Below, one piece after another: positions 12,401 through 23,786 of a DNA stretch of 64,000 nucleotides; positions within the stretch are counted from its first letter, which is position 1; each line of letters begins with the position of its first letter. The translations under genes were made by a program, and so were the position numbers. The notes beneath the pieces are model-generated. The model did no database searches and had not been told where the DNA came from. It was given only the letters and a program-made list of their open reading frames with translations. This DNA comes from Ephemerocybe angulata (lineage: Eukaryota > Basidiomycota > Agaricomycetes > Agaricales > Psathyrellaceae): positions 496,001-560,000 of the forward strand of contig JAACJK010000220.1 in assembly GCA_013368325.1 (NCBI GenBank), in the 5' to 3' direction.

Positions 12401-12431
12401 AGAAAGCTGGGAGCATGCATCGGCATCATGA
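9426..12431 (+). CDS. KEX2: kexin, Golgi subtilisin-like proprotein convertase
   Basis: Kexin cleaves secretory proproteins after Lys-Arg in the trans-Golgi. A signal peptide (residues 1-21, ending LISA) is followed by a prodomain whose RRRSKR site suits self-cleavage. The S8 catalytic triad is visible: Asp in SIIDDGLEYES, His in DDHHGTRCAG, Ser in HGGTSAAAPNAVG; the oxyanion Asn is in SCSWGPPDNG. The P domain spans about WKLVKPQAWF to NMIFWGSTIDP. Then come a Ser/Thr-rich stalk, one membrane segment (WFFGALGAVAVFGLGAGAFF) and a cytosolic tail with a long Glu tract coded by a GAAGAG-type repeat. Introns: 10083-10133, 10668-10723, about 10829-10880 and about 11384-11438. All parts expected of the family are present in order, so the call is very secure. 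Confidence 0.96.
12209..12332 (+). repeat. GAG/GAAGAG purine repeat coding for poly-Glu in KEX2 tail
   Basis: A nearly pure purine run of GAG, GAC and GAAGAG units encodes a Glu/Asp tract in the cytosolic tail of kexin. It is the longest simple repeat in the window. Such hexamer runs change length by slippage, so the tail probably varies between strains. Confidence 0.85.
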
Positions 12432-12751
12432 TAGATACTTATCATCACATTGCAAATATGAGTGGACATTGCTATGCTATTTAGGAGAGTTAGTAATACC
12501 ATACTTTTCTTGCTTTCGGCCACCCATTGGAATTTGGGCGGGCTATGTAGCAGAAATTTCGGGAAGGTCGGTTACCAGATTCGTTTAGATCAAGTTTAGA
12601 TAGCATGTCTCTATATGTTGTGTAAGTATAAGCTGGAATTAAGTAGATAAACCGTCCCGTTCGCCTGAGGCCTGAACCAGAAACCCCAAAACGAAAGATA
12701 TCCAAGAATCTGGGGTATACTAAGATGTGTAGATACACATACACGAGGCAA
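12432..12751. other. intergenic stretch between convergent KEX2 and PDR16-like gene
   Basis: A 320-base tail-to-tail spacer that holds both 3' ends. AT-rich stretches near 12430-12660 suit poly(A) signals. Nothing else is visible. Confidence 0.5.
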
Positions 12752-14163
12752 TCACTCTGCTGCTCCCCCGTCCGCTCCAGCGGCACCACCGTCTCCACCA
12801 CTCGTTGCGGCCCCCCCTGCGGTAGTCGCGTGGGAACCTGACTGTCCTTCACCGTGGCTTGTTGTGGTCGTCGGCGCGGTGTCTCCCTTCTCTGCCTTAC
12901 CCTCAACCTTGGTCACATCAGGGACGGCGGTGGCCGGCTGGATTACGACCTCGGGGATGAGAGGGGCATCCGCGGCGGGGTTGATGGTAAGAGCAGGAAC
13001 GGCAATAACAGAGACGTCCTCCTTATGCTTATCGCCCAGGTCCTCTGTGCCAGCGGAGTCTTCGAGTGCAGGGCTTGGGCCACCCTTGTACTCCCACTCG
13101 CTAATTCCAACCTTCGCACCAAGCGCCCTCCATTTCTTCGTCCACTTGTTGACATTGTTGTCAGCGTCGGTAACCAGCGCCTTCCAATACTTGTCATGGT
13201 CGTACTCGAAATCGCGGCTGCCACCCCAGAATTCGGACATGCACATATCCTTCTCGAAGATACCCTCCTTGACAACGTCTACATTGAACTTGAGCTTTTC
13301 ACGGGTGATGGGGTCAACGAAGGGGAGGATAATTTTGAAGAACGCGTTGATGAGGAACGGGATGTTGATGATGAGTGCGTGACCAAGGCGTTCAGGGTAA
13401 TGGTCTTGTAGGATGTTCAGAACTTGACGCGCAATGCCCAAGGAAGGGTTCTTCGCGCGTTGGGCAAAGTTGATGAGAATAGCAAGCGTTCTGGCGGGGG
13501 AAAAGGAACGTCGATCAGTGGTCAAGGTCGCGTGTTCCATGACGGTGTCGGGCTTACTCAACACCAGGCTGCATGAGGTCGATGCATCGTTCCAGCATGA
13601 AGACAGCGAACTCGACTTGACGAGGTGATTCCTCAGTGTTCTGGCGACTCGGAATCATGTAGAAGCCGGGCTTTCCCTTGGTGTCGAAGCCATAGAGGAT
13701 TTCTTTCCCAGTGAGCGCCTATTGATCGTATGAGTTTCGTGGTCACAGTCAAGCGCCCGAAATTGCGATCGCACCTCTGGCTCGACATGCTCCGCGGTAA
13801 GTTTGTCGTACAGGCCATACTCTCTCCTCCACTTCAGGGTGTTTTCGAGTCTCTGAATGGCGGTTTCAGTCTTCCACTTAGAAGCACGGAGGAAGCTAAG
13901 TTTGCGGTGCCGAGTGAGTATGACGCCCATACCCGCAAGTATGTCGGTCGGACTCACCGAAGGAGGCACTCTCTAGAGAACCAGAACTTCTCTTCGTCCA
14001 TGAGCTCGCCCTTCTCAATTGCGGGAAGCGCATATTCGTCTGCAGCGAAGTGTGCTAACACTTGGTCGTACATGCCCTGTTCCTCTGCCGAAAGGTGTGC
14101 GCGAGGATTGCTCTCGTAGTATTTTGGCAAAGGAGCAATTGGAGTGTAGCATTTTTCCGACAT
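12752..14163 (-). CDS. Sec14/CRAL-TRIO phosphatidylinositol transfer protein, PDR16/PDR17-like
   Basis: Proteins of this group exchange phosphatidylinositol (and in Pdr16 also sterol) between membranes and support azole tolerance in yeast. The N-terminal CRAL-TRIO helix bundle includes LMDEEKFWFSRECLLR and TLKWRREYGLYD. The lipid-binding domain has KGKPGFYMIPSRQN, RQVEFAVFMLERCIDLM, QVLNILQDHYPERLGHALII and PFVDPITREKLKFN, the last two being hallmarks of the fungal PDR16/17 branch. After about residue 290 the chain becomes a low-complexity Thr/Gly/Ala tail of about 100 residues ending GAAGADGGAAE, which is absent from the yeast proteins. The start at 14163 (MSEKCYTPIAPLP) fits the family. Introns lie near 13500-13560, 13670-13720 and 13915-13960. 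Family is sure; the exact orthology to PDR16 or PDR17 is not. Confidence 0.87.
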
Positions 14164-14799
14164 TGTGTAGTGGGTTGCTCGCCTGGGTAATGAGCTGGCA
14201 GAGTAAAGGGGCTGGCTGATGGCGAGATGCAACTACGCTCAAAATGGGTTGACTTGAGGTTGACCGGCGCGTCAATCCACCTGTTATAGTACCCGAACAC
14301 CGGAGCTAGTTACCACACGGTTCGGCGGGGCCGACGCAGGCGGTTTTTTGAGCGCTGAGCGCTTACCCCTGCTCTGGACTACATGCAAGAAACGGCAAAC
14401 CGTCGTCAAATCATCACAGGAACAGAAGAGTCTCTTTCGTTGCTTGAGTGTGGTATGCGGGAACCGAGATCTACTTAGATCTCCTGTCAAGCGCACTCCA
14501 TGTAGATTTGAGACTGCTTATTTGGCCGTCCCGTTCCGCCAATGCCCCCCTGGAAAGTCCACTGCTGGCTCAAAGCGTGTTAGTAACTTATCAGGCAACG
14601 CCAGAGCAAATGCAAAAGCTTCAAATATTGCAACCCACAGGGGAGGCATTAAGAGTACAGAGTCACATATATTATCATTCAGGCAGAAAATACAGCTGGT
14701 ATACAAGTAAGCAAGCGAAAAGCACAGAGCAAGGCGGAACCGGAAAGAACATCGGGGGCAGATGTGAGGAGATAAGAAGCAGATATGGGAATATGGACA
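14164..14799. other. intergenic stretch between PDR16-like gene and MCM7
   Basis: This 636-base stretch holds the promoter of the PDR16-like gene and the 3' end of MCM7. Several short open readings cross it but none has family likeness. No RNA gene or repeat is seen. Confidence 0.45.
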
Positions 14800-17509
14800 C
14801 TAGTCGTTGCCCAGGATCTTGAGCTTGGACCCGTTGGCGACCCTCATCCAAATAGAGAGGTCCTCGTACTAAAGAAGGGGAACTGGTCAGACACAGTCAA
14901 CACCTTTTAAACGGACAAACTTACAGCAGTAACACAGTCCATCAACTGGGCCTCAGTCCACCCTGCGTTCAGGACGCGGGCGCGAACATCAACCATTGAC
15001 AAAGTGTCCTCTTCCTCCTCCTCATCATCATCGTCAACATCCATGTCGCGCTGGCGCTCAGGACCACGGCCGAACCTCTTGGGCATGGGCTTGGTCTTGC
15101 GAGTAAGCATCCCCTTGATGAGGCGATAGATCTGGGACGCTGCCGAGCGATCGAAGTCTTGGGCGTCTTCATCCTCGTCCTCAAGACTCTCCTTGCTGCA
15201 CTCCATCAAGCGAAGGGCTTCGTCGACATCGGCGTGCACGACGATGTCAGCCAACCGGAGCCTAGCAAGAGCTTGGGCAAGACGAAGAACGCCCAGGAGC
15301 GTACGAGCTGACGTGTAAGTCTGGGTCTTGTTGTTTTCGTCCTTTGAGAGTTTACGGAGGCGAACATAGGAGTCAACAATGTAGCTTGAGACTTGAGGAG
15401 GGACAGTAGGTCTCTTCGACCTAGCCCTGGCGATGAAGTGCCTGACGACCTGGGGTGGGATGGCATCGAACTCGAGTTCGGGGTGGTGATTGTGCATGTG
15501 CACGTAGGTTACGTGCTCAGCAAGGCGTTCGTCACTGTCTCGGGAAGGCTTGTCGAGAATGAGGAAGAGGAGATCGAAACGCGAGAGAAGGGCTGCGGGA
15601 AGGTTGATATTCTCCCCCACGGACGCCTTGATATTGTATCGTCCGAACAACGGGTTGGCAGCGGCCAGAATGGAGGTTCTGGCATTCAAGGTCGTGGAGA
15701 TACCAGCCTTGGAAATGGAGATGGTTTGCTGTTCCATGACTTCGTGGATGGCTGTGCGGTCAGACTCCTCCATCTTATCAAACTCGTCGATACAGCAGAT
15801 GCCGTTGTCAGCCAGGACAAGTGCACCTCCCTCTGCAAGAAGAATTAGAAGGGAGTCGAGTGAGGGAACAACTGTTTGTGCGTACCGAGAACCATCTCAT
15901 CCGTGACTGGGTCCCTCATGACCGCAGCTGTGAGACCAACACCCGAAGAGCCCTTTCCGGTGGTATAGACACCTCGAGGGGCGATCTTAGAAATGTACTT
16001 CAGTAATTGGGACTTGGCTACACCGGGGTCACCCATCAAGCAAACGTTAATGTCGCCACGAATCTTCATCCCATCTCCAGTGACCTTTGTAACACCACCT
16101 ACGAGGAGCAGGAGCAACGCCTTCTTGACGTCCTCATGACCGTAAATTTCGGGGGCGATGCTCTGAGCGAGAGTCTGATACAGCTGGGGGTTGGATGCCA
16201 ATTCGTCCAGGGCTTGTTCAATTTCGGCGTTCGTTTCCATATCGACGTATTGTTTCTTCAGTTGGTTGATGTAGTGAGTTTCGAGGTAAGTGTCGGTGAG
16301 GAGACCAGCGCGGATAGCTTGGAATCCGGTGTATGGGACGGGCAAGAAGATGCCACCGAGGTGGACAACGTCTCCAGGGTTCATTTGGCGGGTGAGAGGG
16401 CCATTGACGTGAATCGTCATCGAACGAGGGATGTGACCGACGGGAACTTGATCAGCCTAAAGAGTACCGTCAGACGAATGGATGACGATATGCTAATCGG
16501 GTGACTTACCATCTCCTGGATTTTCACTTCTTGGAAGGGACTGAAACGACAAGCCCTGGTCTGCATGTGCAAAGATCCACGGATTCCGTTCTTCTTACAT
16601 TCGTCTTCATTCTGGCAGTCCGCTATGGGGGTGAAGGTCTTGTTGGAAATGTCCTGGAAGGTTTCCGACCCGCAGACCTCGCAGGTGTAGGCGTTAACTT
16701 GAAGCAGGGGCTTGACCTCTGATACACGGGTGACTATTCCTCGAACGGTGATGAGTTTTCCGATAGAAGACCCTTTAACGTCGCGAACAGCGATGGCAAC
16801 ATCGCTCTTCAAAGGCTTGAAGTACAGGGTGCTACAAAGTGTGCGTCAGTCAGTGAAAATCGAGAAGTGGCAATTTACACACTATCGGCGGAGTAGGTGG
16901 GGAGGGAAGCCGGCCTGCTGATTCTCATCCAGGTGGGCGTTTCGCTCTCTCCGTTGGTGCAGGATCACGTCGATGACCTCGTCGTGCTCGCTGATGTCCT
17001 TGGTTGGGGTCGGCATGATTTCGTCTACGACTTCCGAAAACAGCTTGACATATCGGTGAGAGTTGTTCTCTATCCGATTGACGAGTTCAGAAGTGGTATC
17101 TTCGTGCTGTAGTCCTCATTTCAGACGTGAGAGGAAAGGCAGGAGGCAGGACGACGAACTGTATAAATGTCCTCCAAGTCGATCGTGATCATTTGCTCCT
17201 CTCGGTTGGCTATTCGTTGCTACTGGGTGTCAGACGCGTGTTTTACGCGTCAAATGCAAATGAAGGGCGTACCAGTTGGGCCATGTACTTTAGGGACCGC
17301 AGTTCTGCAGGAACCCCAGTGTCATTGTCATCAATGCCGATGTTGGCGAAGTTGAGGGCGAGATCTTTTTCCTGCTCCTTGAACTTGGACAGGAAGTCCC
17401 GTATCCGGTCTACACTGGGAGTTAAGTAACCAGTATATGGTTTCGCAGCAGTGTACAGACCTTTTTCATCGTCATAGACGACTGGATTCGGGATTGTGGC
17501 CAACGACAT
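14800..17509 (-). CDS. MCM7: DNA replication licensing factor MCM7
   Basis: MCM7 is one of six subunits of the replicative helicase loaded at origins in G1. The start at 17509 gives [14 protein letters not shown]. The N-terminal domain has a zinc ribbon ([11 protein letters not shown] and later [11 protein letters not shown]). The AAA+ core has Walker [14 protein letters not shown], Walker [10 protein letters not shown] and the Arg finger in [10 protein letters not shown]. The tail contains [20 protein letters not shown] and [16 protein letters not shown], diagnostic of MCM7 among the MCM subunits, then an acidic patch and a C-terminal winged-helix-like end with [10 protein letters not shown]. 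Short introns interrupt it near 14878-14922, 15835-15885, 16457-16510, 16833-16880 and around 17110-17270. It diverges from the DNA methyltransferase gene. The call is very secure. Confidence 0.96.
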
Positions 17510-17708
17510 CGTGGAAGGTGGGAGAGCAGTAAGTACGCGCTGAGCGGTGTTTAAACTCGGCTTGCACGTTCCATTACCTTTTTTGAACAAAAACCTTTTG
17601 TTAATCTTATCCCGCACCGTCGCCCCGAGGGCACGCGCCCATCTTCCGGTAAGGCTCAATACATTCGTTCTGCCGACCATAACACTGACCTAGACAACGG
17701 CCTCAGCT
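17510..17708. promoter_or_regulatory. shared promoter MCM7 / DNA methyltransferase with two ACGCG cores
   Basis: This 199-base spacer separates two divergent genes that both act in S phase. ACGCG occurs at 17535-17539 and 17633-17637; ACGCG is the core of MCB (ACGCGT) sites bound by the MBF/SBF-type G1/S factors in yeasts. Neither copy is the full MCB, so factor binding is inferred. T-rich and A-rich tracts (17578-17602) could help exclude nucleosomes. Confidence 0.5.
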
Positions 17709-20700
17709 ATGTCCGGCTCACCAGAACGACCCCGTGGCCGTTTAATTCCTGTGGTCGAAATCACAGTCCGGCCCCGGCGCCCTGCCCAGCCAGGAGCAGA
17801 GAAAGCACTTAATCTCCCAACTGGCAGACCGCCCAGGCTGGTACCTTTCGTCGAGATAACGACAAAGCCCCAGACCTTTAAACGGCGGCTTGAACCCAAT
17901 GCTGCGTTGGGCAGGCCGCATGAAGGCTCGCCTCGAAAGCGGGGTAGAGTCAGGGGGAGAAGTGCGAGCCCCGTAATCGCGTCTTCTGTGAGTATTCCTT
18001 CTGTTTCTGAAGACTTAAGCACTCAATTTGAAAAAGGTTCAGGGGGAGGACTCTCCAGCGCCGGAATTTGTCCAGGGTTCCAGTGTAAGCCAAATTAACT
18101 CTTCGTCCACTCGGTGACTCAACATCCTGGGATACAGCGCCCCCTCTCGTCCAACTCCATACCAGATATGGATGACATCGACATGGGGGTATCCCTCCGT
18201 CGACTTCGGGCAGCGTCTCTGGGACTCCCTCTGCAGAGTCTCAACCGGAAACTCGGGCAACACAGCCAGGTGCGACTCGGAATCATTGGGCTCAAGTTCT
18301 CTCAACTGCGTCGGTTAATGATATTGCCAATTGGACAGAGCTGTATGTGTACCAGGAGGAAGAAGAAGAAATACAAGAGTCCCCTGATCTTATCCTACCC
18401 GAGGAAGATGACGAAAGCGACTCAGAGGACGTCCAGGCTTTTAACAGCGACGACGACGAGGTTCCTGTCCGACTCCTGTCCGACTTCACAATCTACGATT
18501 CCAACTCGAAGGAAGTTGTCCACGCTGAGGCCCTTCTTTCAGTGGAAACGCTTAGCCTGTCAGCATCTGGCGTCGTCCGTCCTTGGTTGATGACTGGGGA
18601 CGACTCTGACGAAGAACCAGTCGCGAGTGAGGACGGCTACGAAACTGAGTCCGAGGTTGCCGGGCACGGCAAACGAGACCGTGTCAGTCTCACAAAAATT
18701 CTCGAGCTCAATATTCATTATGCGAGCAAACCGAACGATGGAGGGAGGCTGCAAGACGACGGGTGCGGTGGTTTCCATTTCACCCCCGTCTTCAACTAAC
18801 CAATAAATACAGGAAGATCTATATACGTACGAAATATGCATGGTACGTCCTTGGCCTGCCGTCAGAAGCGTATCGACCATTCTACACGGCATTCTGGACA
18901 AAACACCGGGTGACACACCTGTTGTTCATGGCGCTTAGAAGGCATCCAAAGCTCGATGAAGGGGCCTTCTGTGCTATGCTACCTGAGTTGGATGAAGAAG
19001 ATAGCCAGACAGCAACAGCCCAAGATATGCTCGGCAGAGACTTGGCGGAGGAAGATTACGAATCGGATGAAACAGTGAGTTAATGAATGAGTGTTTTCTT
19101 TTCGTCGAAGGAGCTGATGGATTTTCTAGCGAGCGTATCTCCTGGGTACACTTTTGGACCGAGCGAAGGAACTTGGGGTCTCTCGCATGTCCTTCATTCG
19201 CAGGATCCTCGCGTTAGAAGCATCCGCCACCTACAAGTCCCTCCACACGAAGGAGAAGAAGCCGAAGATCCTAGACCGTGACCACAGGACCACCCAACCC
19301 ACAACGTATACAACGGAGCGTGTCAGCTTAATCGCGCGAAATCTCTTCGAGGTCAAGATGGATGCTGCCCAGCCTGGTTCCGCAACGAGAGCGCCAACCA
19401 ACCCGGTATCGAAAAGTACGAAAGTTCACCTGGTCAACACGGACAATATCAAGTGGGGGAAAAGGTTACAGGGTCAGGAAGGACGGTATAAGTCTGTCTT
19501 TATTGAGGGCATTGAATACAAGGTTAGTCCTCTTTTGTTGGCAAAGAGTTTCATTGATGTTGGTGGCTACATAGATCAACGACGTCGTTACCGTCCTCCC
19601 AGAAGCGGGGCAGCATGACCATGCATTCGGTCGAACCCCCAATATTCTTGGGAACACAATGTGGTCCGTTGGTATCGTCGTTTCGGTGTTTCTTTTCATT
19701 AATTACCCTTGAAAGGTTCATCCAGATTAAATCCTTCGACCAAAAGAAGATGCAGTTCCATGGACAGTGGTTCCTGCATGGTTCAAGAACGATGCTCAAT
19801 GAGCTTTCACACCCCCTTGCATTGCACCCAATAAATAGGTGCGATGACCAGCCGTTGAATGCGATATATCAAAAATGCCATATCCGGATGTTGGGGAAAG
19901 ACGAACTCGAGGATCTAGATGATGTGCTGCCTGACGCGCACGACTTCCACTATGGGTGAGCTTGATTTGGGGGGCTTGGTATACCGGTGTACGAATCTCA
20001 TCTCGATCCCCTAGTCTCTTCTATAATCATGAATTCGGCGAATTTGTCGACCTCCCCAAAGCTTTTCTTGACTCCCTCGATGGAACCGGGGATTGCTCGT
20101 CCTGCCAATTCAAAAAGCTGGAACTGGAGAAGCGCATTCCCACAATCACAGAGGACGGCATTGCGTACGGCGGTGTTTTATACCACATCAATGACTTCGT
20201 CTACGTCCTCCCGGAAGATGGGAAACTGCTTCATATTGCCCAGATTCTTAAAATCAAGGGAGGGCCAACTGAGGGTGTTTCCGTGGTGGTACGGGTCCAC
20301 ATGCGACAATCCGATCTAGAAAAAAGTTTGGCGGTGGAACCCTTCGCCAGTGCTGAAAACAGGGATCTATTTTGCGACGAGGTGAGTGGCACATTTGATC
20401 CCTCATCATAAAGCATTTTCTCATCTGCCTCCAGCGGAGACTCATACTCTCGTCCAGCGAGGCAGAGGTGTTTGTTAGGAAAGCTGACCTTCTTGCTGGT
20501 CATTGTTATGTCCAGCATCTAACGAAGCCCGAGGACATAGAAGACTGGATCCAACACGACAACCACTTTTACGTGAAGGACATTGCCATTGAAGGTGCAC
20601 GACCGACAAGGCGTTTGAAGGCCGGTGAGATGAAGGCATGCCTGAGTTGCTCAGCCAAACAAACGAAGGCTATTGAAACCCAGCAAGCCTTCAGGACCTC

Positions 20701-22796
20701 GTCTGAGAAACTTGTTGGATTGGAGTTGTTTTCGGGTGCCGGTGGGCTGGGATATGGGATGGAGCTCTCCGGATATGTTGATACGAAATACGCGATCGAG
20801 TTCCAGCCATCGGCCGCCCTAACCTACCAGTGAGTGATATGACCCTTGGGCGGCCTCGTTCTCACTCAAATGTAGGAAGAACCATCCGGACACGACGGTG
20901 TGGTGCCAGGACAGCAACACACTCCTCCGACATGTTGTTGAGCGTGACAGTGGTGCCTCTCTTGCCCCCTTAAAGACTATCGACGGAACTAAATGCCCAG
21001 AGATGCCTAAAAAGGGGGACAGAATCGACTTCATCTTCGGTGGTAGGTTCCTCATGTCACAACTTTTCTGTGAGCTGAGCTTCTGATCTAATCGCACCAG
21101 GCCCGCCATGCCAAGCCTTCAGCCGAATGAATCACAGCCGGGTAAGGAGAATGACACATCTTTGAAAAACTTGGGCAATCTCACGAGTCACATTCTCTTT
21201 GCAGAGGGCAGATGACCTTCGGTGAGCCCTGGTGTTCCTTGATCATGATCGACATGTTCATGAACACCTAGATCGACCATGCCCTGCAACATGCTGAGCT
21301 ACGTTGAACATTACCAACCGAAGTACTTCCTTCTGGAAAATGTTGGTGGGCTAATGGATTTCAAACTCACGGACAATCGGTTTCCGGACAATGGCAATGG
21401 ACATGTCATTGAGAAGGGAATGGTAAAATTCATTGTACGAACATTGATCTCTTTAGGTTATCAAGTAAAGTACAGGCTTCTTCAGGCGGCACAATATGGA
21501 GTTCCCCAGTCACGGCAGCGGCTCATTTTTCTGGGTGCAAAGCGTGGTTTGGCCCTGCCAGACTTCCCTGTGCCCGTCTATGCCTACCCAAAGGGTGCCC
21601 CTCGTATCAGCGTCGAAGTGCGGGCAAAGGGCGGTGCGTTGAAGATTCCGCCGCCATCACGATGGCAAAGCAAATTTGTGGATGGAGACGACTGTGACCG
21701 TTTTCATCAATGCGCGCCGCTTAAGATGCGCACAATCTACGACGCCATATCGGATTTGGTGAGTCTTCTCCCTCCTGTGCTCTCTAACATGAAGTAACTG
21801 ACCGATGATAGTCTGGTTTTGACTGGTATTACACTCCTCAACTTTCCTCTAATCATCACTTGAATGAACATCTCTTTTTCTCCTTAGGATCAACCCTCAA
21901 GTCCACCACCGCCTTTCAAAGGCAGAACACCGGAGCCTGAACGAGGAAAATCAAGGCCGTACCTGGTTTGGTACCCACATCAAGCAGGTTGACGCTGTTT
22001 CGCAGAAACAAACCCCCAACCACCCCGTGGGTTACCCGGACGGGGCACCATACGCCACGCCTCCTCAAAATCGCTACCAGATGTGGCTGCGCCGAACGAA
22101 GGAGAAGGATCACCAGTCTATCAGCAAAAAGGGGAAGGAAAGGGCTATGGAGGATGTCGTGCAAAGGGGATCTACAGAGGAATCCATCGTACACGGACAC
22201 TACACTAATCGCTTTGGGGCGAAGCAAGTCGAGCCGACCACCATGGTCCCTCTGCTCCCTGGCAAGCATCACAGGCACATCCCCATGGACCTTTGGCCTG
22301 ATCACGCAAAGCCCGGTGGGAAGCAAGCCACAAAGCGTAAGTCGTCTGCTAACACCCTCTTCTCGCCTTTTGGCTGACTGTGTATTTGGGCTCATAGACT
22401 TCTTCGGCCGTGTTGGTGGAGACGGGTGCTTCAAATGTGCTATGACGCAGATGGCCCCCAACCTCAAGCAAATTTGGCCCCTCCACCCTGATCAAAGGAG
22501 GATGTACAGCATGCGTGAGTGCGCCCGAGCGCAGGGCTTCCCCGATCACTACGAGTTCTACTCCGTGCACGACAAGGCCAAGCACCCGCGGAAGGTTGTG
22601 GCGGATGTGAGTTCTTGACTGTTGACTCTTGGGGGCCGCCACTGACTTTTCCTTCTCCCAGCAAATCAAGCAGATTGGAAATGCTGTTGCCGTGCCGTTT
22701 GCACTGGCGCTTGGGAAGGAAATCGGAGCCGCTCGTATTGCGGACTGGAAACGGGAACAGGGCCAGGATTCTAGGGAGGGAAGTGTCGAGGTCTGA
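17709..22796 (+). CDS. DNMT1-type DNA (cytosine-5) methyltransferase with RFTS and BAH regions
   Basis: The enzyme methylates cytosine C5 in DNA and probably maintains CpG methylation. A basic N-terminus is followed by an acidic stretch and an RFTS-like domain (VPVRLLSDFTIYDSNSKEVV). Two BAH-type regions follow, one from about 19480 (SVFIEGIEYK) and one from about 20150 (AYGGVLYHINDFVYVLPEDG). The catalytic domain has motif I LELFSGAGGLGYGMELSG, motif IV FGGPPCQAFSRMNHSR with the catalytic Cys, motif VI YFLLENVGGLMDF, motif VIII QSRQRLIFLGA, and motifs IX-X ARAQGFPDHYEF and KQIGNAVAVPFALALG. No CXXC zinc finger was seen. About ten short introns occur; the one near 18090-18230 could not be resolved because the frame after 18231 has no clean match upstream. 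All catalytic motifs are intact. Confidence 0.93.
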
Positions 22797-23123
22797 TTTA
22801 CCATAGAATCAAAGGGACGAACGTTGAACGTTGCGCATTCATTCTTTATCTTTATTAGTTTTGTGTGATACCTGTTGTTGTAAAAACAGTGTAGATCAAA
22901 AAGTGCATATGCGCTGTGATTCAAAAAGGGCGCCTTTATACTTAAGAGTCTCTCAAAGAACGTGTTTCGTGTCTATACCCAGAACCGCGATCATGACAAT
23001 GTCATCGCGAAATGAGCAACTCGAGTTACAAATAAATGTGGGCGATTCTACCTTTTCTCTCTAGCAAGTGAACCTGCTAAACGAACGAAGCCGGCGAGCG
23101 CAACAACGTTAAGAAGCAGTCCA
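22797..23123. other. intergenic stretch upstream of the Nudix gene
   Basis: A 327-base spacer between tandem genes. It may contain the first exon of the Nudix gene: an ATG at 22993 opens MTMSSRNEQLELQIN, but a splice in the right phase was not found. Nothing else is visible. Confidence 0.4.
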
Positions 23124-23744
23124 TTGCAATTGACAGGCAGTTTAACGAGCAATGAACGATCGAGCCATGACGCAAAGCCGCCCGCCAATCTCAACTTCCC
23201 CAGTCATGCATTCGTATTGAGTGCAGGTTCGGTTCTCTTCCGTACCCATCCAACCACAGGTCAACTGGAGATTTGCGTCGTCCACAACACCCATCGCAAA
23301 TCCAATGCTTGGATCTTACCCAAAGGCCGCAAAGATCAAGGCGAATCGATGGCCACAACCGCTGTGCGCGAAACATACGAAGAAACGGGATACCCTTGCG
23401 AGCTCTTTCCGTGTACCATCCCCACACGCTCGCCGTATCCTGGCAAGAGTTTGAAGCCGTATGTGATACTGGAGGCGAAGGACAGCGTTGAGCCATTCTA
23501 TATGACGGTGAGGGAGCTGAAGGACGGAAGTCTGAAGCAGGTTTGGTGGTATATCACTTGGTTGCAGGGGAACAGTGCTGAGAAAGTGGAGGGCGTATCT
23601 ATGCCCTCTGAGGAAGGATATGAGAGTGAATTTGTGGATGTCCCAAGAGCACTGGAGGTGTTCGAGGGGTCGTTCTTCAAAGAGATCGTCATCAAAGCAG
23701 TAGATTTGGTCACGAAAGCATTGAGGGAATCGTCTATGGAGTAG
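23124..23744 (+). CDS. Nudix hydrolase, diphosphoinositol/diadenosine polyphosphate type (5' end unresolved)
   Basis: The Nudix box is complete: GRKDQGESMATTAVRETY then EETGY fits GX5EX7REUXEEXGU. The lead-in SAGSVLF, VVHNTHR and WILPKGRKDQGES resembles the small fungal and animal enzymes (Aps1/Ddp1/DIPP group) that hydrolyse diphosphoinositol polyphosphates and diadenosine polyphosphates; substrate cannot be told from sequence alone. The coordinates give the open frame; there is no in-frame ATG before the Nudix domain, so a short 5' exon must lie upstream, with acceptor candidates at 23119, 23136 and 23140. The gene ends 42 bases from the convergent GluRS stop codon, so their 3' ends must overlap. 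About 200 residues is the usual size. Confidence 0.8.
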   Translation: MQLTGSLTSNERSSHDAKPPANLNFPSHAFVLSAGSVLFRTHPTTGQLEICVVHNTHRKSNAWILPKGRKDQGESMATTAVRETYEETGYPCELFPCTIPTRSPYPGKSLKPYVILEAKDSVEPFYMTVRELKDGSLKQVWWYITWLQGNSAEKVEGVSMPSEEGYESEFVDVPRALEVFEGSFFKEIVIKAVDLVTKALRESSME

Positions 23745-23786
23745 TACATGTACAGTTTGATTTATGCTAGACTACCGCGTAAACAT

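Noticed and set aside
12002..12523. Serine-rich open frame opposite the kexin tail
   Set aside because: The poly-Ser comes from reading the GAG repeat on the opposite strand; nothing else supports a gene.
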